Shown here: positions 1-13,110 of the stretch, in pieces | Numbering within the stretch: position 1 is the first letter of the stretch | Layout: each line of letters opens with the position of its first letter | Assembly (NCBI RefSeq): GCF_947623445.1 | Contig: NC_135241.1 | Location: 250,501-314,500 of the forward strand | DNA length: 64,000 nt | Reading direction: 5' to 3' | DNA from: Clavelina lepadiformis | Lineage: Eukaryota; Chordata; Ascidiacea; Aplousobranchia; Clavelinidae | Notes under the pieces: model-generated | Databases searched by the model: none | Seen by the model: the letters and a program-made list of their open reading frames with translations, nothing else | Told to the model about the DNA's origin: nothing | Program-made: the position numbers and the translations under genes

Positions 1-228
1 AGCTAATACAGCTTAGAAGATTGATTGTCATTATTTGAAGTCGAAACTCACTGAATAAGAGTCAGGGTTATCAGGATTTTGTGTGAACTGTGTTCATTAT
101 TGTCAAGTGAAGAATGAAAAAAAGATTCTGTGCTGCTCGTAAAATATAATTTAATAAAACTGAAATGGTGAGCCAATAAGATGTGTACACAGGCTGGAAG
201 CACCAGACAAAAACAGGCAAGAATAATC

Positions 229-3200
229 TCAAAAATCCCCGGCTTCACCAGAAGGCAAATCATGCGAGTTACCGTTTTTCTCAGGGGAGTGTCTAGCAAT
301 GTAGCCCGGTGCAGGGGTGAGTTTTGGCAGTGGTATGGTGCGTTTTTGGGCGTCGTTGTTCGAAACGCGCGGGTCGTAGAGCGGGGGAACGCTGGTCGTT
401 GTTGCGGTTGTTGTTTGATGATTCAAAACTCTCGGATCGTATGGGGCAGGCTTGCTAGAAGCGGCTACAACAGAAATAATATGAATTCAGCAATAATAAA
501 AGCCAATACTATTATATACTTCGAAAGATGTATTTTTTAACTTGTGAAATTGCCCCACCTGCCCTGATGAACCTCGGATCATACGGAGCAGTTGGTGAGG
601 TAGAATCTTCCTTTGATGATTGATTCCTCGGTGGAGACTGGCTAATGCGTCTGTTTGCTGGACGAACACTTCCTCTCAATAACTTTGGGAGTCTGACCAG
701 TGGCTCTTCACTATTTGTTGGACTTTTCTCACTTCCTGCCGACTTCGTTTTATCTTCCTGGATGCTCGCAAAGTCCAAGTTGAGCTCTGGCAGGCTTGGG
801 ATCACTGATGAGGAGGGTTTCATCAGAAGTGCAGTGGGTTTTGGCGGGATGAACTGCTTCGGTTTTTGTAACGCTGCGATGTGGGGAGGTGAGGTCTTTG
901 TAATCGAGGTTGCCCTCCCCCTCAAACGGGGATCATTAAGGGATTTCCCTTTACTCCTGGGGTCCATCTTCAACCTTGACTGGGAAGCACGGGGGTCAAC
1001 ATTTTCTGTGGAAACATTTGACTTGGCAGTGTCAGATGAAAGAGTTATTCTGAGTCCTCGAAGATTACTGGAGGGCAATATCACATCTTTACTGAAATGA
1101 GGAAGAGTGGCTTTAAACTCAGTTCTTGTTTTCCCGAACAATCGACTGAGCGACATCCTGGGATCAGGATGCGCAGAGTGGATCGAGTCTGTGTTGTGTT
1201 TGGTCACCAACGGAATCGTGGCAGGTTCCTTCAAAAGCTCGCTGGTTGAGAGGCGACGTCTCAGTGGGTGGTGATGCTGGGATGGATGGCTTGGGCTCAT
1301 GTCGCTGCTGCTACTCTTCCGTTCGCGGTGAAGTGGTCTTTGTTGCGGAGGTGACATCATCGTCTTACCCACAGAACTTGATATCACTGTTGCATTATGA
1401 GTCTTTGAAAGTCCTACAAAACATAAGACCTGCTGTAACATTGTTTACAATCTACCACCTATATGGTTTCATTTGCAACAATGCGTTTATCAATCACAAT
1501 GGAGACCTGCTACCTGGCACGGATGGTGTCATGCTGATGACATCTGCCACCTTTGACAAAAGCTTGGTGTCAACAGTTGACTCACTGGAAGTCTGTTTGT
1601 TTGAAATCATTTGCATGATTGACTGGATGGATGAGTTAGACTTCATCCTGCGTGGATCTTTCGTCTGTGAACTCATTAAACTGTCCTCCTCATCGCTTGA
1701 GTATGTCCAGTTATCGGCAGAAGAATCTAAAATATTGACAGAATATTTGGAATTTTTCCAAACTCTCTTAACTCACGCACATGAAGTGTTGACTTTATAG
1801 AGAGGACAGGTGGCTTGTCAAACCTTTTCTTGCATTAGCCTCGTCCAGATAATTGTTTTGTTTCTTCTCCTCGGACATGCTTCGATTCTGGTGGATTCGC
1901 ATAAAAAGAGCTTTCTGCTTCGCTGGGAGGAAATCCGGCACCCTTACAACAGATTCTGCAAAATGTTCAACAAATAATTTCCTGCGGTTCACACAGGGGG
2001 CTGTGTCAACAAATGCCATTACTACATCATAGATACCATTAACTAACTACTAATTAATTACTAACCATTTATCTCCTCATGGTCATCCATTCTAATAACG
2101 TCCTCATCCACTTTAATATCATCTTCATGATCAAGATGGTCGTCATCAGGAACTTCTTCATCTTTCTTCTTGGCTCCTGTTATGACAAATAATTTGCTCT
2201 CCATCTCCAATCAATGACATAACACTCTTCATGGCATATATCATACCTGCATTGTTCAATGTCCCTTGCTCCACATTCCCGCCTGGCCGCCCTTCATCTT
2301 GGGATGTGTCTGAAGCTTTTGCTGTGGTTTGGGAAGTGGCGTAATAATTTTCATAAAAGCTCCGCGCTTCTTGCTGCTGTTTCAGCATCGCTTGTTGGCG
2401 TTGAATCCACGGTGGAGTCGCACTTCCTGTGGAGTAAACATCTGAAGTTAGTATTTGTGGCAGATGTGGTGTCATCCAAGATGAGTTTACCTGGAGGTAG
2501 TGTGGGAAGGGGTGGCACAGATGGGGGGATCATCACTGGTGGTCCTGGGGGAGTTCCCAGCAAACTTGGGGTTGGGGGGAAATTGGGTATGAGTGGGGCT
2601 TTAAGAAGACCTGTTCCTGTACCCGGTATAGGTAGAAGGCCCCCACCAGTGCGAGCAGAATCGTGAATCGGGTTTGGAATCGATACCGTTCCCGCCTTCA
2701 ACTCTTCCTCCAGCATCTTCAAGGAGGTAACGGTGCTGAAAAATATTTCAAGAATTTATCAACAACCTTTCCTATGAGATGAATGCCCTCTCGCTTCCCT
2801 CACCTCAAGTACACAAGCCTTCCTGCCTCCAACCAGTTATTGTCTTGGATGCTGTGCAAATCAGACATGCCCTGTGTTAACTTGCTCTGGTCCTCACTCT
2901 CACTCTCTCTGCACATCTTATAAATTAACTTCCTCATAACCTTCTCCGCTTCTTTCAAAATCTGCCACTTAACCTGCCACAGAGCAGGAGAAAGATTACT
3001 CACTTTGCATCAATCTTCTTCTGCATCTCCGGAGTAGGTTCGACTTTGATGTCAAATATGGACGGGATCTTCGAGCTTGACTTCTTCACTCTGTGTCCTT
3101 GTCCCGGTGGAGGGAGTTTAGTGTGAGACACGAGAGCCATTCCGGCTGGTGGAGTTGGAAGCAATCCAATCCCTGGAGGAGGTTTCTGAAGTGGTTTGAT

Positions 3201-4963
3201 CCCAGCCTTCTCCAGCTCTTCTATCTCCTTTGATTCCCGGAGCCCTTCTTCCTGGAACTGTGAAGATGGACAGAATAATATCCGGCTCTAGAGACCGGAA
3301 CAAAACCAAAGAGGAACTCAACAAACCTTTTCAATGATTTCTTTAGTTTGTTCGTTCAGCGGGTCATGTGAGTACCGACAATTCTCTCCGCTGATGCATT
3401 GTGTGCCAGTGTGAAAATATCTGCATGGGTACTCTTGTGTGACATGAATATAGCGAGTTAAGGCAAATATGACACAAATCGATTTGAACTTATGAAGACA
3501 TTTGGTGTTAACAAGATCAATGGGATTATTTAGGAACAGTCACTTACTCACTGATAAAATCTGACAAAATGAGAGTTTTGATAAATGAAGCAGATTAACG
3601 CAAAATTACAATTAGATTTAGAAAGTTGAAAAAGGATATCATGCATATAGTTGCACTTGTCTCCAAGTTGGCAATACCCATTCATATAATGATGACAGAG
3701 CTCACTATATTTTTTGAACCTCTTCTTTGATCCCAACTGATGGCGATAGATGCACTTTTCACCCTGATATAAAAACGCCGCATTGTAGTAAAAAAAGGCA
3801 TCAAATCGGCTTCATACAGTAGGTAGTCAGAACAATTTTACATCTTGCTACCTTGCCACAATGTCCTTCCTGATAATATCGACAGACAGGTTGGTTGTCC
3901 TTTGAAGTATGGCTGCGGTCATCACTGGGTGTCCCCATGTTTCTAGATGATGCTGTTCTTCGTTTATCGCCATGCTACACAATCATTTCAAATATTAGTT
4001 CAAAAAATGGGTAAATACTTCAATAAAGGAAACCATCTCTACCCTCTGCACAAACCTGTCTTCTGCTGGTGCGGGAATCATCATTTTGGTGACGTCTTCT
4101 ACGCTCGGTAGTGTCAAATCCCACACTGTAGTAATTATCTTCATCGCTTACATCATTGTTACTGCCACTTTTATCTTTGTTCTGTTTGTATGATTGGTAT
4201 TGCTTCAAATGTGATTCGAAATCACTGTAACACGAGTCCGAACCAGATGAATAATCATGTTCTTGTGTGTAGGTGTCAGCATTGTATGGGTAACCGCTCA
4301 TGTTCCCAGATGTGTTGTAAGTCGGGGTTTGGTTGTAATTAGATTGGGAATAGTTATTTGTGTCATCATATGTAGAGGACATAGCGTTGTACATGTCATA
4401 ACCGTACATTTGTTCAGATGGCAAGGGTGGAGATGATGATGATCGTTTTGTATTGGATGTGTAGTGACTATCAGTGTCATTTTCAGGACTTGTGCTCTCT
4501 CTATCTTTTTTGCCATGTTTGCGTCTTTTCTTCTTTTTTCGTGATGGAGGGCTGTCTCCCCCCTCTTCACTTGCTTCCTCGCCCTACACAACAGATTTGT
4601 TGGATCAACATGCAAAAGTTTTTAACACCTTGTCTTCATCTTAAAAATATGTTTGATTACCTTTCGTTTTTTATGTCTGGACTTTTTTTCTTCAGATCTG
4701 CGATCATCTTTTTCGTGTTTTCGTTTTCTTCGTCTATGGTGTGACTTCTTGTGATGTCTTTTTTTATCGTCATCTTCAGATTCTTCAATTGCTTCTTCAT
4801 CGTTAATAACATCTGGATCATCTTTTTCATTTGCATGGGACTCAGTAGCTTCCTCATCCCTTTCAAGATCTTCATCATCAATCTCACCATCTTCCAAGAT
4901 TTCACCGTCCTCACCCCCTGGTCTTAAACTCAAAGTTATGTCAGCAGATTCCATACTTAGCAT
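229..4963 (-). CDS. ZC3H4: ZC3H4/ZC3H6-like CCCH zinc-finger protein, 14 exons
   Basis: ZC3H4 proteins are nuclear RNA-binding factors that restrain unproductive transcription (family knowledge). Exons read on the minus strand: 4963-4661, 4583-4056, 3974-3852, 3763-3640, 3436-3327, 3257-3004, 2973-2804, 2735-2491, 2426-2247, 2176-2066, 2021-1824, 1726-1514, 1413-559, 464-229; about 1215 aa. The order is: acidic start with GEILEDGEIDDED, basic KKRKH stretch, three CCCH fingers (CRYYQEGHCGKGEKCIYRH; CHHYMNGYCQLGDKCNYMH; CRYFHTGTQC..CRYSH), a KPPPGIGLLPTPP segment, KIPSIFDI, a PDFLPAKQKALFMRIHQ block, YSSDEEDS, and a C-terminal half with repeated DPR motifs. All these blocks occur in vertebrate ZC3H4 in the same order. 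Phases agree at every junction except exon 6/7, where the apparent 30-nt intron would break the frame. The intron between fingers 2 and 3 appears to be AT-AC. ZC3H6 is the alternative name; a single ancestor of both is likely. Confidence 0.88.
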
Positions 4964-7900
4964 AATGAGTTAAATGTTATCTTGCTTCTAAAATTGTTTG
5001 ATAGTTTAGTAAACACTTATTACATTGCAATTAATTTGTCACCAGCATACTGATGTGTCTATATATATAATGCAAATGACATTTTATAGGATTCATGTGT
5101 AACCAGGTTCATGGATTTCTGGCCGCTTTGCAGTATCAAAAAAGAGTACTATAACAACCATCATTTTAAATAAGAAACTGTAGGGGTAAAGTATCAGGCT
5201 AACTCAAGTTTTGAAACTTTTTTCATTTGTCCATTGCACTTTCGGTTATTTGTTGTGTTCATTTTACATGCAACATATATAAAACTGTATCACTCAATTT
5301 AAAACTTTGCAGTAAGCTTCAGTTCTGTTGTTTGCTAATTCAACGTTTGCTCAGAAAATTTTGGTTTAAAACAAGTTTATGTTTAGATAAGTTAAGAAGC
5401 TTACACCAAAAAGTTAACCCCAAACTTTAGGCTAGGGTACCAGAAATGCCAACCCAAATTCTGTTAATAAATAACGAGTGTAGTTGATTAACAACATTAT
5501 TGTGAAAAGCATGTGATTAATAAGTTGTAAATTAAAACAGAATTCTGATTAATACTAGAAAGTGAAACCAAAAAACTGCTATTTCATTGAAGTGTTCCAC
5601 TGAGAAATAGAACGTGCGACAAGGCCCAGAATTTGAGACTGATAGAAAAAAAAAGGTAAATCTAACAAGAAGTGTCAAAATGAGAGAGCGTTTTATGAAT
5701 ATGTATGTGGTAACTTAAGGACACTGCTTGAATAGTTTGGCCAGCTACCAGTTCTTTTGACAATACTTCTAGTGGAAATAGGCCATGTGGTTTCTTGTCT
5801 AAATAAAATCGGCAGGGCGCGCTAGGCAGCCAACTCATCGGCATTTTGAGGTCATGCTCTCGCAATAAAATAAAGAAACCAATCCGCGCTTTTCTCTTTT
5901 TAAAACCTCGAACGTGACGCCCTTCCTGTAGACAACTATCAGGGTGCGTTTAGAGATTTTTAATGGAGAGGGCAAACTTATCTTCTCTTAATCGTTTTCC
6001 AAAACTGTTTAAGCTCGTTACGCGTGGAAAGCTTACACATACAACTACCGGAAGTTAAGGTAGAGCAGGAAAAATACTACTATACAGTGAACTTCTACAT
6101 TTCCTTCTAGTAGATGTTTGGGGCAACCAGTTACACCATCGTTTATGAAATATATTAACAAAACGTTTCAAACTCAGCACACTTTTCCTTAAACTCTGAA
6201 CGAGAGATAAGCCTAGACATTTTTATTTTCATGGGCTGATCATTGAGAATAAACCTATTTGGTTTCATAACGGCTGCTAATGTTTTGTCTTCAGTTATTG
6301 CGCTGGTTTTACCGTCTTTTTTTAAGTATAAATTTACCTTCCACAATCCCAAACTTTCATCATTTAAAACAGGTTAAACAGTTTATGACGTATAAATTTA
6401 TGTTATTTTGACACAATCGCAATTACAGTTGATGAAATGGCGCGTTCTATTAGTATTTTCCATTAATCCTGTTGCAATTAAAATTAAACCATTTTTGAGA
6501 GGAAGAACTTGACTAATTTTTTGGACGAGTAGGTTTCGTAAATCTCCTACGAAAAGACATCGTGTCCCATCGCCATTGTATGACGTACGTCAGGTGAGCA
6601 AACGAAGCGTTTCAACGTCGCCGCAACAAATTTGTTTGGTTTGAAATAGACCATTATACAGATTGTTCGATAAGACCGCATGTTGACGGCTTTAATTTAA
6701 ACAATTAACGTAACCACGACATTCGTAAGCACTGAATACATGTGCATTCTGCCAGTAACAAGTTATTTTTGAAACACGCAAGGAATTATCAACATAAAAT
6801 CTATATTCTTGTGAGGGTTGGTAACCATATCCATGGTGTCGCTAGTGCGCTCATTGGTTTCACAAAAACGGTTAAGTTGGATTCGACAAAGATCAGCATA
6901 AACAATTATGCTTCATCACTTAAGAGGGAGTATGGAAGACACAACTCAAGTGTTCTAATTTTGTGTGCTTTTCTAGATGCACGCTGTGTATTATTTGGGC
7001 CTAAATTCTTATGAATAGGTTTTCAAATTCAAAGAACGAATCATTTCAAGATCTCACCAACAACCTAGGCTGGGCTTAAAACGCACCGGAATCTAAGCAA
7101 GTTATAAAACTCTCTCGAGTGCAAGCCAGCACTAAGCTTTAATGTAACCAACTTACAAAAATATTAATAATTCAACAAAATGTATGCTGTACCCAAGTTA
7201 CCAGTTATTTGTGCAATAAAACGTTTCATTCCGGAGCGGTTGATGCCACGACACAACTAAATTATATATTGATAAGTCTGACAGGCAAGGAACATGATTG
7301 ATGCTTGATAATAGACCTAGGCTCACATATTGCATTAAATCTAGGAATAACCTACTGTAAAATTGACAGAAGAGCTTGGACAAATTAACCTTGGGCGTAA
7401 AACTACCTTTAAAAGCGCCAGCATAAAGCTGGTTCCGAAATTGAGAAGACACACACAAGCAATATAACAAACCGAGCTCAATCACAAAGGACCTCTACAA
7501 CGACCTTCAATGAATTTATGACGCGTTCTTCGCGAAGTTCTGATTGGACGATTAAACAAAGAATAAAATGAGCGAGAAATGACGTCACGGGACAGCCATT
7601 TGGGACACCGTAGAAACATGGCGGCCGTGACGTGTTAAGGTAAGGAGAGGAGTTAATAAAATTTGAGGCTGACACTTTCTTGTATATTACGACTGATAAA
7701 TACTAACCTTTTCGCTTTGCCCATAAAATGATGCCGCACATACAACACAACGGTGTTAGTTAGCACACACGGCCATCGTTTTCGATAAAACTAAACCTTA
7801 CAACTTCCCGAAGGCCTACAAGCGGTGTGCATGTGAATTTACCTCAATACCAGCAAGTTACATTACAATACATTGTTGCATTTCTCCACAAGAAGTTTGC

Positions 7901-9707
7901 GTCGATGTAGGGTAATTAATACACCATCGGACCTTCAAAATCTGCCTATAGTACTTTTAAGGAATTGTGTTTTATAAAACTTGACTTATAAAAATCTTGT
8001 GAAGCACCAACCAAAATGTTTCTTCAATACGGAATGTTTCTCAGCGCAGCTTGCTCCGATAACATTTCATCGCCAAATGACAGCGGGTGACGCATTTCCG
8101 CGCATGCGCAGTAGCTTGTTTTTCTTTATTGGTTCAAATGAGAGAAGCGGGTCAGGGATTAATCAACTGATAAACTGAAGGGGGAACTTCAAATAAACAA
8201 GGTTTACAACAAGCGGTACGTAGAGCTTTCAAAAACAACTGTTTTTTTAAACTGAATAATTTTAAGTAATTCAGTAATTTATTTCTGACAATTTTTTTAA
8301 ATTCTGACGTAATGATATCATTACCTAATCCTAACCAGCGACGTTGTTTACTAAGAAATGGTGTACAAGCAATCTGTCCTACTACAAATTAAAAGTAAGG
8401 GTGAGGCGTCATACACATGCGTTTGATCGATTACTTAAATTGCTGCGCTGGCAATAAACTGCAGTAAGCGGCGAATGATAGTTGATAACACTTGGCGAGG
8501 CGACGAAAGAGGGACCGCCAGCAGAGCGATTGCGTCATCTGGCGTTGCAAACGCCCTTGTTTTGAATTACTTCACAATGACAAAATCTTGCACAACACTT
8601 CAGGTCAAACTGAATTATGTCGAAGATACTTCACAATAAACGTTATAGTCCAACACATGTGACGTCGCTATAAACAAGATTTCTCATTTGCCAGCTTCGA
8701 CGTAATCAAATCGCATGTCTGTGACATCGCCCTTTGGAAATACCGATGCCGTCAACAAATTCTTACCAAATATGGTATGGCACAGGCACTGCTAAACTCA
8801 GTCAAACGAAACGGCCATTTCTGATAAAATGTGTTATGCTAGCGCCACCTGCCGAGCACAAAATTTGGACGGTTTCAGAAGTCATCACACATTTCGCAAG
8901 GTCACTTAAACTCCTTCACTCATTGCAAGGCATATTTGTCATTTGTTATTGTTGCATTTAGTTGTTTGGATAACACTGCAGTGAACACTTCAAATGCTCG
9001 CTATTTAATCGGTGGTTCCCCGCAGAAATCTCTTGTGTATTTGGTCAAGTTGTGCAATTTTATTTTTCCTAAATCGTTTTGACCAAGTAAAAAATTCAGA
9101 CACTTCGACATTCATTGATTGAAAACACGTAAATTCCACTAAATATTGTAAAAATAGACATCAAAAATATGCGGCAAAACAAATATCCGGCTTTTCTTAG
9201 TAAAGGAAGCATGTTGGTGACCCAGCCGCTGAAAATAAATGTTGTTCATCTCTGCACAAAGCTTTCATGAAAATCAGTGCGGTCCACCACCAACACTACT
9301 CTCACACAGCGAATAATAAGAAGAACTGAATAAATACGAGAAACAATACAATAAATAAATTTCCTAATTGACAACACATGGACAATAGCAAAGTATTGTG
9401 GGAGTGAAGAAGTGGAAAATTTACTCCCAGCACAAATGAGAAGGCTGCCGGCATGTCTTGGAGTGCTGAAGTAACTCCTTGCGAGATAGCTGTACATGTC
9501 TGGGAATGTTTCATCAACATACCTACTCCCATTAAAGCTATTGCATAATAAATTAGCGCAGGCAAATATTGCTCCATCACTTTGCATAGAAACATTCACA
9601 CAGCAGGGAGGTGACAAGGCTGCTCTCCATCATATCAGGTTGCTAGATCAATTTTTTGCTTCAAATGACCTGGCACTACCATTTTTGGCCAGGATCACTG
9701 CATACTC
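4964..9707. other. Intergenic and probable 5' UTR/promoter region of the zinc-finger gene
   Basis: No convincing coding exon was found between the zinc-finger start codon and the EDEM2 stop codon. The sequence is AT-rich with short chance ORFs on both strands. The 9240-9707 part is probably EDEM2 3' UTR, because EDEM2 ends at 9708 on the minus strand. The 7560-8115 part looks like a promoter and is listed separately. Confidence 0.5.
7560..8115. promoter_or_regulatory. Promoter-like GC/CpG-richer patch
   Basis: Within an AT-rich stretch this patch contains a TGACGTCA CRE palindrome near 7580, an AACATGGCGGCC element (YY1-like, typical of housekeeping start sites) near 7615, and a GCGCATGCGCAG NRF1-type palindrome near 8100. 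The nearest downstream gene on the minus strand is the zinc-finger gene at 4963, so a non-coding first exon starting here is plausible. This is inference; no transcript was seen. Confidence 0.35.
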
Positions 9708-12700
9708 TTAATCATCTGTGAATATTTGCCCATATTTGGAGAGCTTCATGTGAAAAGGTTGACGTGAACAGCTCATTGGTTGAGCAGATATGTTAAAACC
9801 TTCCTTATGTTGGTTATTGTTCCGAGAAGTTTTAGAAAATGGACCAGGGTTCAGGTCTCGAGTCAAGTTACTGACTTGGAAAATATCTTCTGGGTCATAG
9901 TCTTGCAAAATCTTATAAATTTCCGATTTCTGCATTTCTTTCCTCATGGTGTCACAACAGTGCAGTGAGCTGACATCCATCGGATGGGCCTCCGTGTTGA
10001 AAACGTATCCGCCTTCAAGAAAGAAATTCACTTAAAACTCGATAATGTGCTTCAACCAACCTCAATGATTGAAATATTTGCAAACTGTGCAAGGACAACC
10101 TGAGCATCTCTCAGCTCAAATAATAGGTCACCTGCACCAAGCAAGCATTCTTCGCCGTTCTTGAACCTTCTTATCGTCGCCCCTTTCATGGTTGACAGGA
10201 GGGGATTCCCCGGATCAAAAAGCAGGTAAAGATACTTTATTGTTTCAGCGAGGAAGAACGATTCCATCCTGTTATCCAGGGTGTGGTCCTGCACGTCTTT
10301 TATCTATTTTAAAAAATATAATATTTCTCTTTCCAACTGACAGCGACATCACTCAAATAACGAAATCCTACAGATGCAAATCCACATTCGGTCCTGGATG
10401 TGACATTGATAGAATGCAACGCAGAGTTGCCAAATTCCAACAACATCGGGTCCTTATTCACTCTGTACATGTACATTGTACTCTCGATGAGCTCTGGAAA
10501 ACAAAACATCGCCGTTGTGATTTCTAAAGATTGTTGTGATTGGAAAGATTGATCTATGCAAGGTAACCTATGTACATGAGCTTCCCTGCCCACTGACTGA
10601 CTTCGCTGACCTAACTTCATTTCTTTTCTGCTTCTATTTTTATCAGAATTATTTTCTGCCACTTCGATGTTTAAATGTTTGCAAAATCAAAACAAAATTT
10701 CCAATACCTGGTCTTAGCGGGTAACCCTCCCTGTTGGTGTAAGGGGCGGCGTGTGGGATGCTGTAAAACTCGGGGGTAGCACCATACTTGCGCCACACTG
10801 AGTAGTAATTCAGGAGGGTCTTATATGCACTATCTGCATCTCCATAAAGGGTCTACAAACATCTGATCATTAGAACTCAAATAAATCGCATGCAGGGTTG
10901 TAGTGGTCACGAAATATTATCACATTGCTAACTAGACCACAAGGGTGTGATGCAGTACCTGAAGTCCCGGCCAGAAAGCATCCAGCGACTGATGCATTGC
11001 TTGGGTGACTGAGCCACTGTCCATGTTAACCCACATATACCAATCCCCGTGTTTGATATGCTTCTCTATGGGAGAGATATATTCTGCATGAAGAAGACCA
11101 AAAGTAAATTTTAAGGCTCGGCAAAATCTAAGTAAGTAATTGAGTTAACTAAACGTTTAAAGATCGTGTTATCGGCAATCCCAGATAATTTTCTATTAAC
11201 TTCACACTTCCTTTGAACTCTCACCTTTGAACATCTCCATCAACTCTGGCTTGTCGAGAAGAATTGCGCCTTTGACGAGATATTCGAAGTACGAGTCAAC
11301 GGCCGCCCCGACCCCGGAATCCAGTGCAGTCCACCTCCCACTCTGCACGTCGATGTGGTTGCCCACCTGCACACAACTACGGTCACAACAACCAGCTTTT
11401 GCAGCAAAACTTCCGCAAAAGAAATGTACAAATGACACTTTAGTGATATCACTCACAAGACCAATTTTTGATCGCCGATTATGCAACGCCTTCAACGCTC
11501 GCAGCGCAACCTTTTCGAAGACTTGGTCGCCGGTCAGTCGACTAATCGTTGCAAACTCGACGATAAATGTCCCCACACCTGCGGTGCAAGTTATTGGGGT
11601 CTCGTTCGGGTCAACACCACGTTTCAAATTTACAGTCCCGTAAGGCATTCCGGTCCGTGTGTTGAATGCTTCAAACATAAACACAACATAACTTAGCTGG
11701 CACTCCATAACGACTGAGAAATTTTCCATTAACCAAAGACATAAGTTAAGTTGTCCAGGTTGAAGCTGCGTCAACCATATCACCTGGGAGGAGCCTCCTT
11801 GCCAGATCAACGGCAAGTTTAAGCAATGGGCCATCGCACGGCCACCTCTCGTCCACATCCACACCTACTTTTTGCGCCATCAAGTGAGCAGATAACAGTC
11901 CTCCAACCACTGTGATAATAAAGAATGTGAAACAACAAACAAGAACGAAAGAAATAACTTCATAAGATAGAAGCAGGCACCAACAAATCCTAAACCACTG
12001 CCAAGATGCAACGACTTTCCAGGTGACACAAAAGCAGTTCATACATTTACGGAAATCTATTATTACACTGTAAATTTGTAGAATTTTTGCGACACTGAAT
12101 CATAATTGCTATAATTAGACCTCCATTGAAATAAGTGACCAAGATACAGACGTAGCACAAAGGTTTGGCCTTACCATAATTCTATTCCTAATAATCAACA
12201 TCTCATAAACACCAGTTAGTTACCCCTAATATTTGTTTCAAACACCGAGACATTTAAATCAACGTTGAAATCCAATCTGTCGATGAGTATTTCAGAAACA
12301 CGCTGGAACTCGCTTTGATTTCCAAGCACCTGGATCAATTGAATAGTAGATGACAGAAGCACCAGGACCCATATAAATACATGACGTGCACTTCACTGCT
12401 TAACATTGATTAAAATTTAAGGCTTACCGCAAGGGTGTCGAGTGCATCAACCAAGGTAAGAGAATAGCTCCCCCAAGTGTCAATCCCATCACAACTTAAC
12501 GGCCTCAGCTCATCGTAGGGAAATGCATGGTCGAGGTATCCGTTGTACGCGTGGTAGAAGATCGCCTTCACTTGATCTCTGTCGTTTTCACAAGCAAGAT
12601 TCTTAACAAATCAATCATCTAAAAACTTTATGTGAATCCAACGAAAAACTTCAAACTTGTTCAAAACCCACCAACCTCAAAGAAGACAAGTCCAGGGATG

Positions 12701-12752
12701 CGGTCGCTATGGAGACAAGAAGACCAGATAGAATGAAAGATTTCATCGACAT
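9708..12752 (-). CDS. EDEM2: EDEM2, ER degradation-enhancing alpha-mannosidase-like protein 2
   Basis: GH47-family protein of the ER lumen that works in mannose trimming of misfolded glycoproteins for ERAD. Exons: 12752-12676, 12578-12428, 12329-12224, 11909-11784, 11668-11457, 11366-11225, 11083-10959, 10852-10708, 10493-10372, 10303-10132, 10012-9708. All phases agree, giving 560 aa (human EDEM2 578). The first exon encodes a signal peptide ([19 protein letters not shown]). GH47 landmarks are present in order: [17 protein letters not shown] near residue 60, [15 protein letters not shown] near 106, [14 protein letters not shown] near 180, [44 protein letters not shown] and FNTEAHP. The C-terminus ([18 protein letters not shown]) matches the EDEM2-specific tail, including its cysteine. 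This separates it from EDEM1 and EDEM3; no PA domain is present. Confidence 0.95.
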
Positions 12753-12984
12753 TTTTATTTCCTTTGTATCACATCGCACGAACTTTAAGCATCATCCTTT
12801 TAAAAACATTGATGGTGCAAGTCAGAAACTAAAATATAAACTTCACAAACGTATCAAACAAAGTCGAGTTCCTTGATTGGAAAATTTGTTTTCAGTCGAC
12901 CAGGATAAATAAATCTCAACAAAATTGAGGCTTTTAATTTAAAAAAAAGTTCTTCCAAAATCAAAGTAACAATTGTGTTTCTGT

Positions 12985-13110
12985 AATCAGAACTTGCACA
13001 AAAGCTAGCTTGGTAACCGGGACTCCAGCAGTGAGGAATCCTCGCCGAGTTTAAGTCGAGTAAAAAATTTTCCACAATCTGAGGATAAAGACTGTGAATA
13101 CATACCCTAC
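12985..13110 (-). repeat. Dispersed repeat family R1, copy 1 (reversed)
   Basis: The reverse complement shares the string CTTTATCCTCAGA, a GACTTAAACTCGG-type core and the ..GGTTACCAAGC..TTGTGCAAG end with the copies at 13.9, 34.9 and 52.7 kb. Similarity was seen by eye only; boundaries are approximate. Confidence 0.5.

Noticed and set aside
6155..6352. Minus-strand 65-codon frame with balanced composition
   Set aside because: It looks somewhat protein-like but has no family match and no clear splice partners.
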